From JAHEFT01 sp963766195 (GTDB lineage Bacteria > Pseudomonadota > Gammaproteobacteria > Xanthomonadales > SZUA-36): DNA of 64,000 bases. The stretch's first letter is position 1, and every line of letters starts with the position of its first letter. This document shows positions 53,373 through 61,919 of this stretch, in pieces. The notes below the pieces were generated by a model that did no database searches, was not told where the DNA came from, and saw only the letters and a program-made list of their open reading frames with translations. The stretch covers positions 558,001 through 622,000 of the forward strand of contig CAVXYY010000005.1 in assembly GCA_963766195.1 (NCBI GenBank), written 5' to 3'. Position numbers and translations under genes: made by a program.

Positions 53373-54763
53373 TCTGCTGCTCCCTGTTGTTGGCCAAGCT
53401 CAAAATCGGACACCGGCCGGCGTGCCGGGTCGTGGCGGTCGTAAAGCAGTGCGCCATCCACGAAAACCTGGTCAGCCTTGGCATACACGCTGAACGGGTT
53501 GCCGTTCCAGATGACCACATCGGCCATTTTTCCGGCTTCGAGGGTTCCGGTCTGATCCAGGATGCCCATTGCTTTGGCCGGGTTGGCCGTTATCCAGCCG
53601 ATGGCCCGTTCTTCGGGAATATCCATGCCGGCCAGGCGGCCGCGTGTCATGGCCTTGGCTGCTTCCTGGTTCAGGCGCTGGATTCCCTCGGAAGAATCCG
53701 AATGCACGATAGCGCAACTGCCTTCAGGCCGGTCAACCAGCGCAATATTCTCCTGGATGCCGTCATAGGCTTCTGCCTTGAAGCCCCACCAGTCAGCCCA
53801 CAGCGCTCCGCAAACGCCGCTTTCTGCCAGCAAACCGGCTATTTTGTAGGCCTCCACGCCGTGGTGGAACGCGCTGACGTGATAACCGAACTCGTTCGCC
53901 ATGTCGAGAATCGTCGCCATTTCGTCAGCACGGTAGCAATGCATGTGCACCAGGATTTCTCCCTTGAGCGCCCCCGCGAGGGTTTCCAGCCTCAGGTCGC
54001 GAACCGGCCGTGTGACCGGCCCGCTTTTGGCGGTTTTCTTTTCGGTGTTGCCGCTTTCATAATCTTTCCAATCCTGGATGTATCGCTGTGCTTCGATCCA
54101 CTGGGCCCGGTAACCCGCCATGTTTCCCATCCGGGTCGATGGCGCCAGCCCTTTTTCTCCATAGACCCGCTTGGGATTTTCACCGCAAGCCATTTTCAGC
54201 CCGTAGGGTGCGGATGGGAATTTCATGCCCTGGTAGGTTACTGACGGAACGTTTTTCAACGTCACTCCGCGGCCGCCAATCAGGTTGGCGGAGCCCGGCA
54301 GTACCTGCAGCGACGTCACGCCGCCGGCAAGTGCCCGGCTGAACCCGGGATCCTGGGGCCAGACGCTGTGCTCGGCCCAGACCTGTGCCGTGGCCGGAGC
54401 CGTCATTTCATTGCCATCCGAGTGGGCCTCGATGGAAGGGCTGGCGTAGACGCCGAGGTGCGAGTGAATATCTATCAGGCCGGGTGTGACCCAGCGACCT
54501 GCGGCGTCGATGATCTCGGTTGTACCCGCTTCAAATTCAATTTCATCTCCCTGCACCCGCTCAATCCGGCCGCCTGACATCAAAAGGTTGCCATGCTCGA
54601 TGCGTTCCCCGGCACCGGTCAGAATGGTTGCGTTGACAATCAGCACCGACCCGGAAGGCAATGGCTGGTAAGTTGAGGGGTAGGGCTCCGGCCCGGTCGC
54701 GGCTGTGGCGCCGGCACTCAAAAAAAATGTGACCATGCCTGAAGCAAGTTTTCTGAATTTCAT
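53369..54763 (-). CDS. Amidohydrolase family protein (exported)
   Basis: This 464-aa protein has a signal peptide (KLASGMVTFFLSAGATAA) and an intact amidohydrolase metal site: VTPGLIDIHSHLG, ILVHMHCYRADEMA, VSAFHHGVEAYKIAGL and AIVHSDSSEGIQR, with ERAIGWITANPAKAMGI downstream. Relatives are imidazolonepropionase-like periplasmic hydrolases or prolidases; the substrate cannot be told. ATG 54763 has AGGGA 8 nt upstream. It is first in a two-gene operon with the metal-less homologue, strongly suggesting a heteromeric enzyme. Confidence 0.85.
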   Translation of the reverse strand: MKFRKLASGMVTFFLSAGATAATGPEPYPSTYQPLPSGSVLIVNATILTGAGERIEHGNLLMSGGRIERVQGDEIEFEAGTTEIIDAAGRWVTPGLIDIHSHLGVYASPSIEAHSDGNEMTAPATAQVWAEHSVWPQDPGFSRALAGGVTSLQVLPGSANLIGGRGVTLKNVPSVTYQGMKFPSAPYGLKMACGENPKRVYGEKGLAPSTRMGNMAGYRAQWIEAQRYIQDWKDYESGNTEKKTAKSGPVTRPVRDLRLETLAGALKGEILVHMHCYRADEMATILDMANEFGYHVSAFHHGVEAYKIAGLLAESGVCGALWADWWGFKAEAYDGIQENIALVDRPEGSCAIVHSDSSEGIQRLNQEAAKAMTRGRLAGMDIPEERAIGWITANPAKAMGILDQTGTLEAGKMADVVIWNGNPFSVYAKADQVFVDGALLYDRHDPARRPVSDFELGQQQGAAE

Positions 54764-54843
54764 GGTGGTCCCTGGTGTTATGATTTCGGTCAATCAGAAT
54801 AATGCGCCTGCGCATAATAAGTCAGAGGCTCTTTGGACCACAA

Positions 54844-55521
54844 ATGCTTAAGCTGATCAACCAGCCGGAATTCCGGAATTGGATCGAGCGCAGCCTTCAA
54901 AAGCGCGAAAATATCCTGGCGGTCAGCAACCAGGGCACCCTTCTGGAGTACCAGTCCAACGGCTTGCACGTGGTGGTAAAAACGGCGATGGGCCGGGGAC
55001 TGCTCCGAAAAGTGAGGGAGCGAACCCTGTTGCGCGAATACCAGGCTTATCAGCGGATGGCCGGACTGAAAGGCATTCCGGAATGCTACGGAATGATCGA
55101 CGGGCGCTACCTGGTGATCGAGCACGTCCAGGCGAGACCCTACCGTGACGCAACATGGACAGACAGGGAGCGCTGGTTTGAGGAACTTCTGCTGGTCCTG
55201 CGTTCATTTCACCAACGTGGTGTGAGCCATGGTGACCTCAAATCCAAATCCAATATCCTTGTCACCGCAGATGAAAAGCCCTGCGTGATCGATTTTGGCA
55301 CAGCTTTCCTCCAGAAGCCGGGCTTCCACCCGGTCAACAACAGCCTGTTCGAACACGGTCGCCGGATGGATATTAACGCCTGGGTGAAACACAAATATCA
55401 TGGCAGATACGAGAACATTGCCGGGACAGACCTGGAGTTGCTCGACTACAGCCGCATCGAATATTACGTGCGAAAAATTCGTGGACGCCCAATGGGTGGG
55501 ATACCCCGGAAAAAACGCTGA
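54844..55521 (+). CDS. LPS/Kdo kinase-like protein (WaaP/InaA type)
   Basis: The 225-aa protein has a short protein-kinase-like fold: VVVKTAMGRGLLRKV (ATP-site lysine), RTLLREYQAYQRMAGLKGIPE, the catalytic loop GVSHGDLKSKSNILV (HGDLKxxN) and metal DFG in CVIDFGTAF. This resembles WaaP/Kdo-type kinases that phosphorylate sugars of lipid A core. ATG 54844 (MLKLINQPEF) looks best; an in-frame ATG at 54802 is also possible. It is divergent from the amidohydrolase gene and is followed by an intrinsic terminator. Confidence 0.75.
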   Translation: MLKLINQPEFRNWIERSLQKRENILAVSNQGTLLEYQSNGLHVVVKTAMGRGLLRKVRERTLLREYQAYQRMAGLKGIPECYGMIDGRYLVIEHVQARPYRDATWTDRERWFEELLLVLRSFHQRGVSHGDLKSKSNILVTADEKPCVIDFGTAFLQKPGFHPVNNSLFEHGRRMDINAWVKHKYHGRYENIAGTDLELLDYSRIEYYVRKIRGRPMGGIPRKKR

Positions 55522-55548
55522 TCGCAGGCACACGGAATACCGGTGAAA

Positions 55549-55575
55549 GAAAAACCCGGCCTGGGCCGGGTTTGA
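55549..55575. terminator. Intrinsic terminator (bidirectional)
   Basis: AAACCCGGCC TG GGCCGGGTTT forms a strong GC-rich stem with A-run before and T-run after (AAAAACCCGG...CCGGGTTT). It lies about 30 nt after the kinase-like gene and should end transcripts from it. Confidence 0.8.
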
Positions 55576-56014
55576 AGGGTGTTCCCACATTATTCATTTT
55601 TAACGTGGTTGCGGGGTAAGTTTCCATTTTGGCGGGAAAAATACCCACTGATCTCTGGTCAGCTTGCAGGTGGCGATAATTCGTCAAATTCTGTAATTTG
55701 CGGGAGATTCGAAGCCCCGGTCGGGCTGATGAGGATCGGGGCCTCGATTCTTCCCTCCAGCTGCTACCACACAGCTAGTTAGTACGATTCTATATATGCA
55801 AAATTCGAGCCAAAAAATTGAATCTTATTAATAGACTATAAATCAGTCGCTTATAAACGCTCACCTCGGCTTTGCTACCTGCGATTTACCCCACCAGGCC
55901 CAAATACGTCAGGAAAATTGCCCTTTATTGTCAGTTGCTTGACGGACGTCATACGGTCTTCCGGCGCAAAATGCTTGAATATATCCGGGCCGTCTACATC
56001 GTGGAGGAACGGAA
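55576..56014. other. Gene-free region upstream of small exported protein
   Basis: About 440 bases hold no gene I can support. There is a possible GC hairpin (GCCCCG at 55714-55719 with CGGGGC at 55737-55742) and an AT-rich tract from about 55780 to 55860 (TATATATGCAAAATTC) that could hold the promoter of the exported protein. GGAGG lies just before its ATG. Confidence 0.35.
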
Positions 56015-56356
56015 ATGATCAGGACTGCCGTAACATTCGCACTCGCAGTGATTTTGACAGCAAGCGCTGGCCTTGCATTTGCCTGCGAGTACAAACGCGG
56101 TGAAACCAAGTACGCGGACTATGCATCCTGCGTGTATGGCCAGGACGCCATTTTGGTCGTGGACCTCCCCGCGGATTCCAGTTGGGAACAGTGTGTGTAT
56201 CTTGCCGAGGCCTGGAAGCCGCCAAAACTCCTGGCTGTAACCAAGGATGATAATGGCAAGGAAGAAGCCAGTATCAACGACCGCGCGCAAATCGGAAATC
56301 CCTGCTACCTGACAAAGCAGGCTTGTGACAAGGCGTTCAAAGCTGCCCAGCAATAG
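56015..56356 (+). CDS. Small exported protein with conserved cysteines (unknown)
   Basis: The 113-aa protein has a clear signal peptide (TAVTFALAVILTASAGLAFA). A mature part of about 90 residues contains five Cys (C24 right after the signal, then in YASCVYG, WEQCVYL, NPCYLT, QACDKA) and a beta strand ILVVDLPA. Disulfides and periplasmic or secreted location are likely. GGAGG precedes the ATG closely. I recognise no family. It is monocistronic and faces the ole operon. Confidence 0.65.
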   Translation: MIRTAVTFALAVILTASAGLAFACEYKRGETKYADYASCVYGQDAILVVDLPADSSWEQCVYLAEAWKPPKLLAVTKDDNGKEEASINDRAQIGNPCYLTKQACDKAFKAAQQ

Positions 56357-56373
56357 CGCTTAAAGGCGAATTC

Positions 56374-57354
56374 TTACAGACCCTGCTCCCGCAGGCGCTG
56401 TAGACCCTCATTGATACTGATGGTCGGCTCATAGTCAAAATCCCGCTTGGCAGCGCTCGTATTGAACCAATGGGCTGTAGCCAGTTGTTCGACGGAGAAC
56501 CGTGTCACCGGTGGTTCTGATTTGAAACCGAAAACCGACCAGGTCATCTCGCAGATGACGCCGGCTGTTTTAGCCAAAACAACCGGCACGGCACGAATCC
56601 TGACTTCGATTCCAATGGCTGCCAGCAATTTCTTGATGATCTCACCCTGCGGCATCGGCTCGTTGTTGGTCACGAAGTAGGCTTTTCCGGCGCAACGGGC
56701 CGCTGCAGATAACTCTCCCAATGCTTTGACGTGCGCCAATGCGGCGTTTTCAACGTAAATCGTATCGACCACCTTATCCGGCCCGGGAAGGGCCAGGGTA
56801 CCGTTTTTCACTTTCGCCACAAGCCTCGGCAGTATATGCGGATCACCCGGCCCCCAAATCAGGTGCGGGCGCAAGGCCACCGTTTTGAGCCCACTGGAGT
56901 TGGCTGAAATCACTGCGCGCTCCGCTACTGCCTTGCTTGCCGGGTAGGGTGCGGTAATGTTTTCGGTTATCGGCAGGGATTCATCCACGCCGCCGATATC
57001 GCCACCCGAATGAACGATGCTGGGTGAACTGGTATGGACAAGGATCGGTATCGTGTTTTTCCGGCAGGCTTCGATAACGTTGGCGGTGCCTGTAATGTTA
57101 ATCCGCCTAAATTCAGCGGGGTCGCCCCATATCCCGGCTTTACCGGCCGTGTGGATGATGGCGTCGCAACCTTGTGAGGCGGCAAACAGTGATTTTGGGT
57201 CGGTGATGTCGCCGGAAACGGAAAGCACACCCATGGATTCCAGCTGTTTTGCCGGTGTGCGCTGAAAAGCGATGACTTCATATCCGAGTTCCGATAACTG
57301 GCGGCAAATGTAACTCCCGAGAAATCCGCCGCCACCAGTTACCAGTATCTTCAA
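56374..57354 (-). CDS. oleD: 2-alkyl-3-oxoalkanoate reductase OleD
   Basis: The 326-aa SDR-type reductase has the NAD(P) motif KILVTGGGGFLGSYICRQL and the active-site segment APYPASKAVAERAV (YxxxK), with TSSPS as the Ser site. It reduces the OleA product 2-alkyl-3-ketoacid to the 3-hydroxy acid for OleC. It is the last gene of the operon oleA-oleB-oleC-oleD, 17 nt after oleC. Confidence 0.88.
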   Translation of the reverse strand: MKILVTGGGGFLGSYICRQLSELGYEVIAFQRTPAKQLESMGVLSVSGDITDPKSLFAASQGCDAIIHTAGKAGIWGDPAEFRRINITGTANVIEACRKNTIPILVHTSSPSIVHSGGDIGGVDESLPITENITAPYPASKAVAERAVISANSSGLKTVALRPHLIWGPGDPHILPRLVAKVKNGTLALPGPDKVVDTIYVENAALAHVKALGELSAAARCAGKAYFVTNNEPMPQGEIIKKLLAAIGIEVRIRAVPVVLAKTAGVICEMTWSVFGFKSEPPVTRFSVEQLATAHWFNTSAAKRDFDYEPTISINEGLQRLREQGL

Positions 57355-57371
57355 ATTTACAGGCTCCGATC

Positions 57372-59060
57372 CTAACTCTGCATCTTTTTTTCAGCCCATG
57401 CAGCCAGTTCTTCACGTCCAATCTTGGAGTTGTGGCGGATGTCCACCGGAAATCCGGGGTGGAACAGAACCGAACGGATGCTGCGGGTGATCGAATGGGC
57501 CTGGGCGAGTTGCAGAAGGTCGAAATGTACCCGCTCGGAATCCACGGGTGATAGTTTGCCCGTCACTTCAATGCATAAGACGGGCGTCTGCCGGCCTTTG
57601 GTTCCAATCCCTACGACGGCAGAACGGAGCAGGTCGGGGTGCTGGTTGAAAATAGCTTCGCATTGATCGGCAAAAAGGGTTTCTTTGCCGGTTTCGATGC
57701 GCTGCGAAACCCGGCCGCAGTACCAGAGGCGGCCGAGGCCGTCCATGATGCCGACGTCACCCATACGGTGCCAGATTTCGCCGTTCTCTCCGGTAAATTT
57801 CGACATCTGGGTATCGGTTTCACGATTCCAGTAGCTGTCCGTGCAGCTCGGTCCTGAAACGACGATTTCACCGGGCATGCCCCGTGGCATTTCGGTCGTT
57901 TCACTGATGTCATTAAACGACATTTCGCTGATTTTAATGATCCTGACCTGGTTGGGTTCCACCGGCAGGCCAACACAGACGCCGTCACCAGACTCAATCT
58001 TGTCGACCATCCGGTCATCCAGTTGAGCCGCACTGATGCTGCTGACCGGGAGACATTCTGTGGCGCCATAGGGGGTATGGATCGCGGCGTCGCGGTAAAG
58101 CGCATTCTCCATTCGCCGGATCGTACGCACCGGGACGGCGGCGCCGGCAGAGATTACCCGGGTAACCGATTCCATGCGGATTTGATTGTCCACGCAATAT
58201 CGGCTCAGGGTGTCGAGCAGGGCCGGGGAGCCGAAAATATTGGTGACCTTGAACTGGTTGATCGTGCGGACCAGTTTTTCGGGGTCAGCGTCTGCCGGAC
58301 GGGTCGGGTCCATGTCGGGAACAATGGTGGTCACACCGAGCGCCGGGTCAAACAGGGCAAACGGTGGAAAGGTCGGCAGGCTGACTTCGCCCGGTTCGAT
58401 CCCGAAAGCGTCTTTGAGCATTTTGACCTGGGCGTTGAAGTGCCGGTGACGATAAACCACGCCCTTCGGAGCGCCGGTGCTTCCGGATGTGAACAGGATC
58501 GCGGCCATATCGTCCGGCTTGGCCTCATACATCACGTCGCCGGATGCCGGGCCACCCATTTCTTTCAGCTTTTTCAGGGTGATGCCGCCTAGGCCCAGGG
58601 TTGGTCCGGCACTGACCAGCAGTTCGCAGCTTTCCTTGGCCCAGCCGAGAATTTTACGCGCGAAATGGGCTTTTGTTACGCCGATGAAGGCCTTTGGCCC
58701 TGCCTCCGCAAGGCACTGCTTCAACGGTTTCATGCCCATGCCTGGATCGATCAGCACCGGGACAGCGCCCGCCTTGAACAGCGCGAAAAACATCGCAAAA
58801 AAATCCAGGCCGGGTGTCAGCATCAGTGCAGTGAGGGTGCCCGGGGTGATGCCGTATGCGTGCAAGCCGCGCGCATAGCAATCGCTGAGTTCGTTCAGAT
58901 CGCGGTAGGTGCAGGATTCGTAATGGTGCTTTTTGAACGTGCTGCTTTTCGGGTAGTGAATCGCAATGGCGCCGGGTTGCCGCCTGGCTTGCCAGGTCAG
59001 CGCGCTGGCGACATTGTTGAATTCATCCGTGTTCCAGGTTTTTTCCACTGGCATGTCCAT
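57372..59060 (-). CDS. oleC: Beta-lactone synthetase OleC (AMP-dependent ligase family)
   Basis: The 562-aa enzyme has the AMP-binding P-loop AAILFTSGSTGAPKGVVYRH, PYGATECLPVSSISA, RMGDVGIMDGLGRLWYCGR and PGFPVDIRHNSKIGREELAAW. OleC turns a 2-alkyl-3-hydroxyacid into a beta-lactone with ATP. ATG 59060 (MDMPVEKTW) has GGGAAGA upstream and overlaps the 3' end of oleB by 38 nt. Confidence 0.9.
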   Translation of the reverse strand: MDMPVEKTWNTDEFNNVASALTWQARRQPGAIAIHYPKSSTFKKHHYESCTYRDLNELSDCYARGLHAYGITPGTLTALMLTPGLDFFAMFFALFKAGAVPVLIDPGMGMKPLKQCLAEAGPKAFIGVTKAHFARKILGWAKESCELLVSAGPTLGLGGITLKKLKEMGGPASGDVMYEAKPDDMAAILFTSGSTGAPKGVVYRHRHFNAQVKMLKDAFGIEPGEVSLPTFPPFALFDPALGVTTIVPDMDPTRPADADPEKLVRTINQFKVTNIFGSPALLDTLSRYCVDNQIRMESVTRVISAGAAVPVRTIRRMENALYRDAAIHTPYGATECLPVSSISAAQLDDRMVDKIESGDGVCVGLPVEPNQVRIIKISEMSFNDISETTEMPRGMPGEIVVSGPSCTDSYWNRETDTQMSKFTGENGEIWHRMGDVGIMDGLGRLWYCGRVSQRIETGKETLFADQCEAIFNQHPDLLRSAVVGIGTKGRQTPVLCIEVTGKLSPVDSERVHFDLLQLAQAHSITRSIRSVLFHPGFPVDIRHNSKIGREELAAWAEKKMQS

Positions 59061-59907
59061 GATTCGAATCTTCCCTGATCCCAATAAAGTTGACGATAGT
59101 ATCAATCAACGCCTGCCCACCGTCTTCGAGCACGTAGTGGCCACAGTCCGGGAAACGATGAACTTCAGCGTCCGGAAAGTAGTCAATCCACTGGTTGAGG
59201 AAAGGCGCGTCAAACACGAAATCCTTTTCTCCCCATGCGACCAGACAGGGCTTTTCCTGCAATAAGTGTAATCGTTTCGCGGTATTTATCAAAATGTCAT
59301 AACCGGGGTCTTTTTCGCTCAGCGGAATATCCTGCACAAATTTGAGCGTGGCAATCCGGTTCCGGGGAGAATCATAAGGAAGGGTGTAAGCTTTCCGGAC
59401 CGCCCTGGAAACGGGTTTCTTGAACGCGACCCGGGCAGCGATCGCTGAAAACGCGTTGAAACGCCGGACCAGGAAAGCACCGAAAGCGCTGTCACGGACC
59501 AGGCTTAGCGCAACCGGCATTTTTTTCGCTGCCGGCCGCGGAAAAGCCGCCGTATTCAGCACCACCAGGTTTTTTATTCTTCCGGGATGTTCAACCGCCC
59601 AGGCAAATCCGATCGCGCCGCCCCAGTCGTGGACGACCAGGGTCAGTGGCGCCTCGAGATCAAGGTGTTTGACCAGGGCGTCCACGTCCGCGATACGGCT
59701 TTTCAGGCGGTAGTCATAGTGGCTGTCGTCGGGTTTGTCGGACAGCCCGCAGCCCAGGTGATCGGGAACGATGCAGCGGAAGTGGTCGCGCAGGGCCATG
59801 ACCAGGTTGCGATAGTAAAACGACCAGGTCGGGTTGCCGTGCAGCATCAGCACCGGTGGCGCGTCCCGTGGCCCCTCGTCCAGGTAATGCAGCCGTTGGC
59901 CGTGCAC
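59023..59907 (-). CDS. oleB: Beta-lactone decarboxylase OleB (alpha/beta hydrolase), no canonical start for full length
   Basis: The haloalkane-dehalogenase-like fold shows VLMLHGNPTWSFYYR, nucleophile Asp in LVVHDWGGAIGFAWAVE and the final His in HRFPDCGHYVLED. OleB removes CO2 from the beta-lactone to leave a cis-olefin. The first ordinary start codon is a GTG at 59907, but family-like residues (YPFSSHYLEV) lie upstream in the same frame back to the oleA stop at 59986. No ATG, GTG or TTG lies between. Either a rare start (ATC 59967 or 59958) or a base error explains this. The frame continues directly from oleA's. Confidence 0.85.
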   Translation of the reverse strand: MHGQRLHYLDEGPRDAPPVLMLHGNPTWSFYYRNLVMALRDHFRCIVPDHLGCGLSDKPDDSHYDYRLKSRIADVDALVKHLDLEAPLTLVVHDWGGAIGFAWAVEHPGRIKNLVVLNTAAFPRPAAKKMPVALSLVRDSAFGAFLVRRFNAFSAIAARVAFKKPVSRAVRKAYTLPYDSPRNRIATLKFVQDIPLSEKDPGYDILINTAKRLHLLQEKPCLVAWGEKDFVFDAPFLNQWIDYFPDAEVHRFPDCGHYVLEDGGQALIDTIVNFIGIREDSNHGHASGKNLEHG

Positions 59908-59985
59908 CTCCAGGTAGTGACTGGAAAAGGGGTAGAGCGCGTCTGGTGGCCTGTTGATGGGACGGATCTCCGAACCGGTCTGCGC

Positions 59986-61002
59986 TTACCAGACGACTTC
60001 CGCCATCGCGCAATTCAGGCCGGAGCCTATGCCCAGCAGAGCGACGCGGTCGCCTTTGCTGATCCTGCCCAGTTCCACGGCCTTGGCCAGCACGATCGGC
60101 ACCGAGGCGGGCCCGATATTACCCATCTCCGGGTAGATGGCATGAACTTTCTCCGGGTCCAGGCCCAGCAGGTTCACCAGCGAATCGGTATGCACTTTGC
60201 TGACCTGGTGGATGATGAACTGGTCCAGTTCACTGGCGACCCACCCCAGCGAGATCCGGGCGGCGTGGAATGTTTTTGCGGCCAGTTTGAGGCCTTCGCT
60301 CAGCAGAATCCGGGTGTCGGTTTTCATCTGGTCCATCTGGCCGCGGCACAGGTGGCTGAACTCGGTGGCTGCCCGGGAAACGCTTCCCAGGTAGGGATGG
60401 CCTTCCGGGGCCAGTTCCCTGCGCGCCAGCACCATGGCGGCGGCGCCGGAACCCAGCGTCAGCGAGGCAAATTCCGACCTGAACTGGTCAGCGGAGATAT
60501 CCGGGGACAGCATGCGTTCTATCGTCGCCTCGGTAATGGGCCGGCTGGATTCGCCATCGACGATCAGGGCGTATTCGACTTCCGCCCGTTCAATCATCCG
60601 GGCGGCGATATCCATGCCATTCATGAACGCAAGGCAGGCGTTACCGACATCGAAATTGAGGCAGTTTTCATTCAGTCCGAGGTTGCCGTGAACGATGCAG
60701 GCGGTGGAAGGCTCCAGGTAGTCCCGGCAAACCGAGGTATTGATGATAACCCCGATCTTCTGGCGGTCTATTCCGGATTGATCCAGCGCCTTTTCCGCCG
60801 CCAGAGTCGCTGCGTCGGACGGGGAGGTCCCATTCTCCCAGAAGCGCCGGGCGCCGATACCGGAGACCTCCTCAAGCAGGTCGTCACGAATTCCGAGCCG
60901 GTCCAGAGTGGGTTTGAGTTTCTGCTCAATTTCCTTCGAGGTGACTCGTATCGGTGGTTCAACTGCCGCAAGGGATTGAATGACAACATTCTTGAATTTC
61001 AT
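59986..61002 (-). CDS. oleA: Acyl-CoA head-to-head condensing enzyme OleA
   Basis: This 338-aa thiolase-like KASIII homologue condenses two acyl-CoAs into a 2-alkyl-3-ketoacid. It has the active-site Cys in FDVGNACLAFMNGMDIAARM, His in IIHQVSKVHTDSL and Asn in EMGNIGPASVPI, and begins MKFKNVVIQSLAAVEPP at ATG 61002, matching known OleA. It heads the oleABCD operon and diverges from the phosphopantetheinyl transferase gene. The organism probably makes long-chain olefins. Confidence 0.92.
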   Translation of the reverse strand: MKFKNVVIQSLAAVEPPIRVTSKEIEQKLKPTLDRLGIRDDLLEEVSGIGARRFWENGTSPSDAATLAAEKALDQSGIDRQKIGVIINTSVCRDYLEPSTACIVHGNLGLNENCLNFDVGNACLAFMNGMDIAARMIERAEVEYALIVDGESSRPITEATIERMLSPDISADQFRSEFASLTLGSGAAAMVLARRELAPEGHPYLGSVSRAATEFSHLCRGQMDQMKTDTRILLSEGLKLAAKTFHAARISLGWVASELDQFIIHQVSKVHTDSLVNLLGLDPEKVHAIYPEMGNIGPASVPIVLAKAVELGRISKGDRVALLGIGSGLNCAMAEVVW

Positions 61003-61151
61003 CAGGTTCGCCGGAGGGAAAGTCCAAAAATACAAGTATAGGCTATTTATCGACCCTTCAAGGCCTTGCCCGTGAACGGCGCACCCCGCCCAGCCGCCAT
61101 TGTGGCCGCGTGTAGTTAAGCGGGGTCTCCTTGAGATAAACTGGCGGCATC

Positions 61152-61919
61152 ATGATGGAAGGAAACTCAAACGGACTTCTTGCCGGCGAGGAGGATTTCG
61201 AACCGTGCACGATTCCTTTGCCCGCCCTGAAGGCGCCTTCGCCCGGAGAAGTGCATTTGTGGTTTCTGGACCTGGGAGGGCTTGCCGGTTCGCTGCGTGA
61301 AGCGCTGGGAGGCGACGGTCATGTGACCACCGGTCAATTGCGTTTTGCCCGCCGCTTCTACCTGCGGCTTCTGCTCGGGGCATATCTCGGGTTGCCGGGA
61401 AAATCCGTGCAGATTAACCGTAAACAACGCGGCAAGCCCGTACTAGACGCCTCGGTCCATGACAGCGAATTACGCTTCAGCATGGCGAAAAGTGAGGATC
61501 GGCTACTGATCGGCTTTTGCACTACCAGCCACATTGGCGTGGACCTGGAACCGGCCGGGCGCCGGGCGCACGATGCCCTCGGGGTTGCCCGGCGCTATTT
61601 CAGCCCGGCCGAAGCAGATGCGCTGTCCGTCCTGCCGGCTGATGAAATCGATGCGGCTTTTCTGCGTGTTTGGGCCTGCAAGGAGGCGGTGGTCAAGGCC
61701 TCCGGCCTTGGAATCGCCAACCAGTTTGCCCGCTTCACGGTGGAAACGGATTTGGGCCGTCCCGCCGCGTTGCTGGATTTTGAGGACGAGCCTGCCGGGG
61801 ACTGGATGCTGGGCGTAGTGCGACCGGACAGTGATTTCCTCGGCGCGGTCGCCGTGCGGGACAAGGTTACGGGGGTCAGGGCTTTCCGCCTGCTGGCGGC
61901 TCGACCGGCCGGCCGTTGA
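61152..61919 (+). CDS. 4'-phosphopantetheinyl transferase superfamily protein
   Basis: The 255-aa Sfp-type protein shows GVDLEPAGRRAHDALGVA, YFSPAEADAL and FLRVWACKEAVVKASGLG, i.e. the metal Asp/Glu and the WxxKEAxxK site. It would install the phosphopantetheine arm on carrier proteins. No carrier-protein gene is visible in the window; the malonyltransferase-like gene at 34.7 kb is a distant partner at best. It is divergent from oleA and overlaps the PLD lipoprotein start. Confidence 0.85.
   Translation: MMEGNSNGLLAGEEDFEPCTIPLPALKAPSPGEVHLWFLDLGGLAGSLREALGGDGHVTTGQLRFARRFYLRLLLGAYLGLPGKSVQINRKQRGKPVLDASVHDSELRFSMAKSEDRLLIGFCTTSHIGVDLEPAGRRAHDALGVARRYFSPAEADALSVLPADEIDAAFLRVWACKEAVVKASGLGIANQFARFTVETDLGRPAALLDFEDEPAGDWMLGVVRPDSDFLGAVAVRDKVTGVRAFRLLAARPAGR

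Noticed and set aside
59587..61041. Plus-strand open frame (484 aa) opposite oleA and oleB
   Set aside because: It spans two clear minus-strand enzymes and their junction, and has no recognisable domain.
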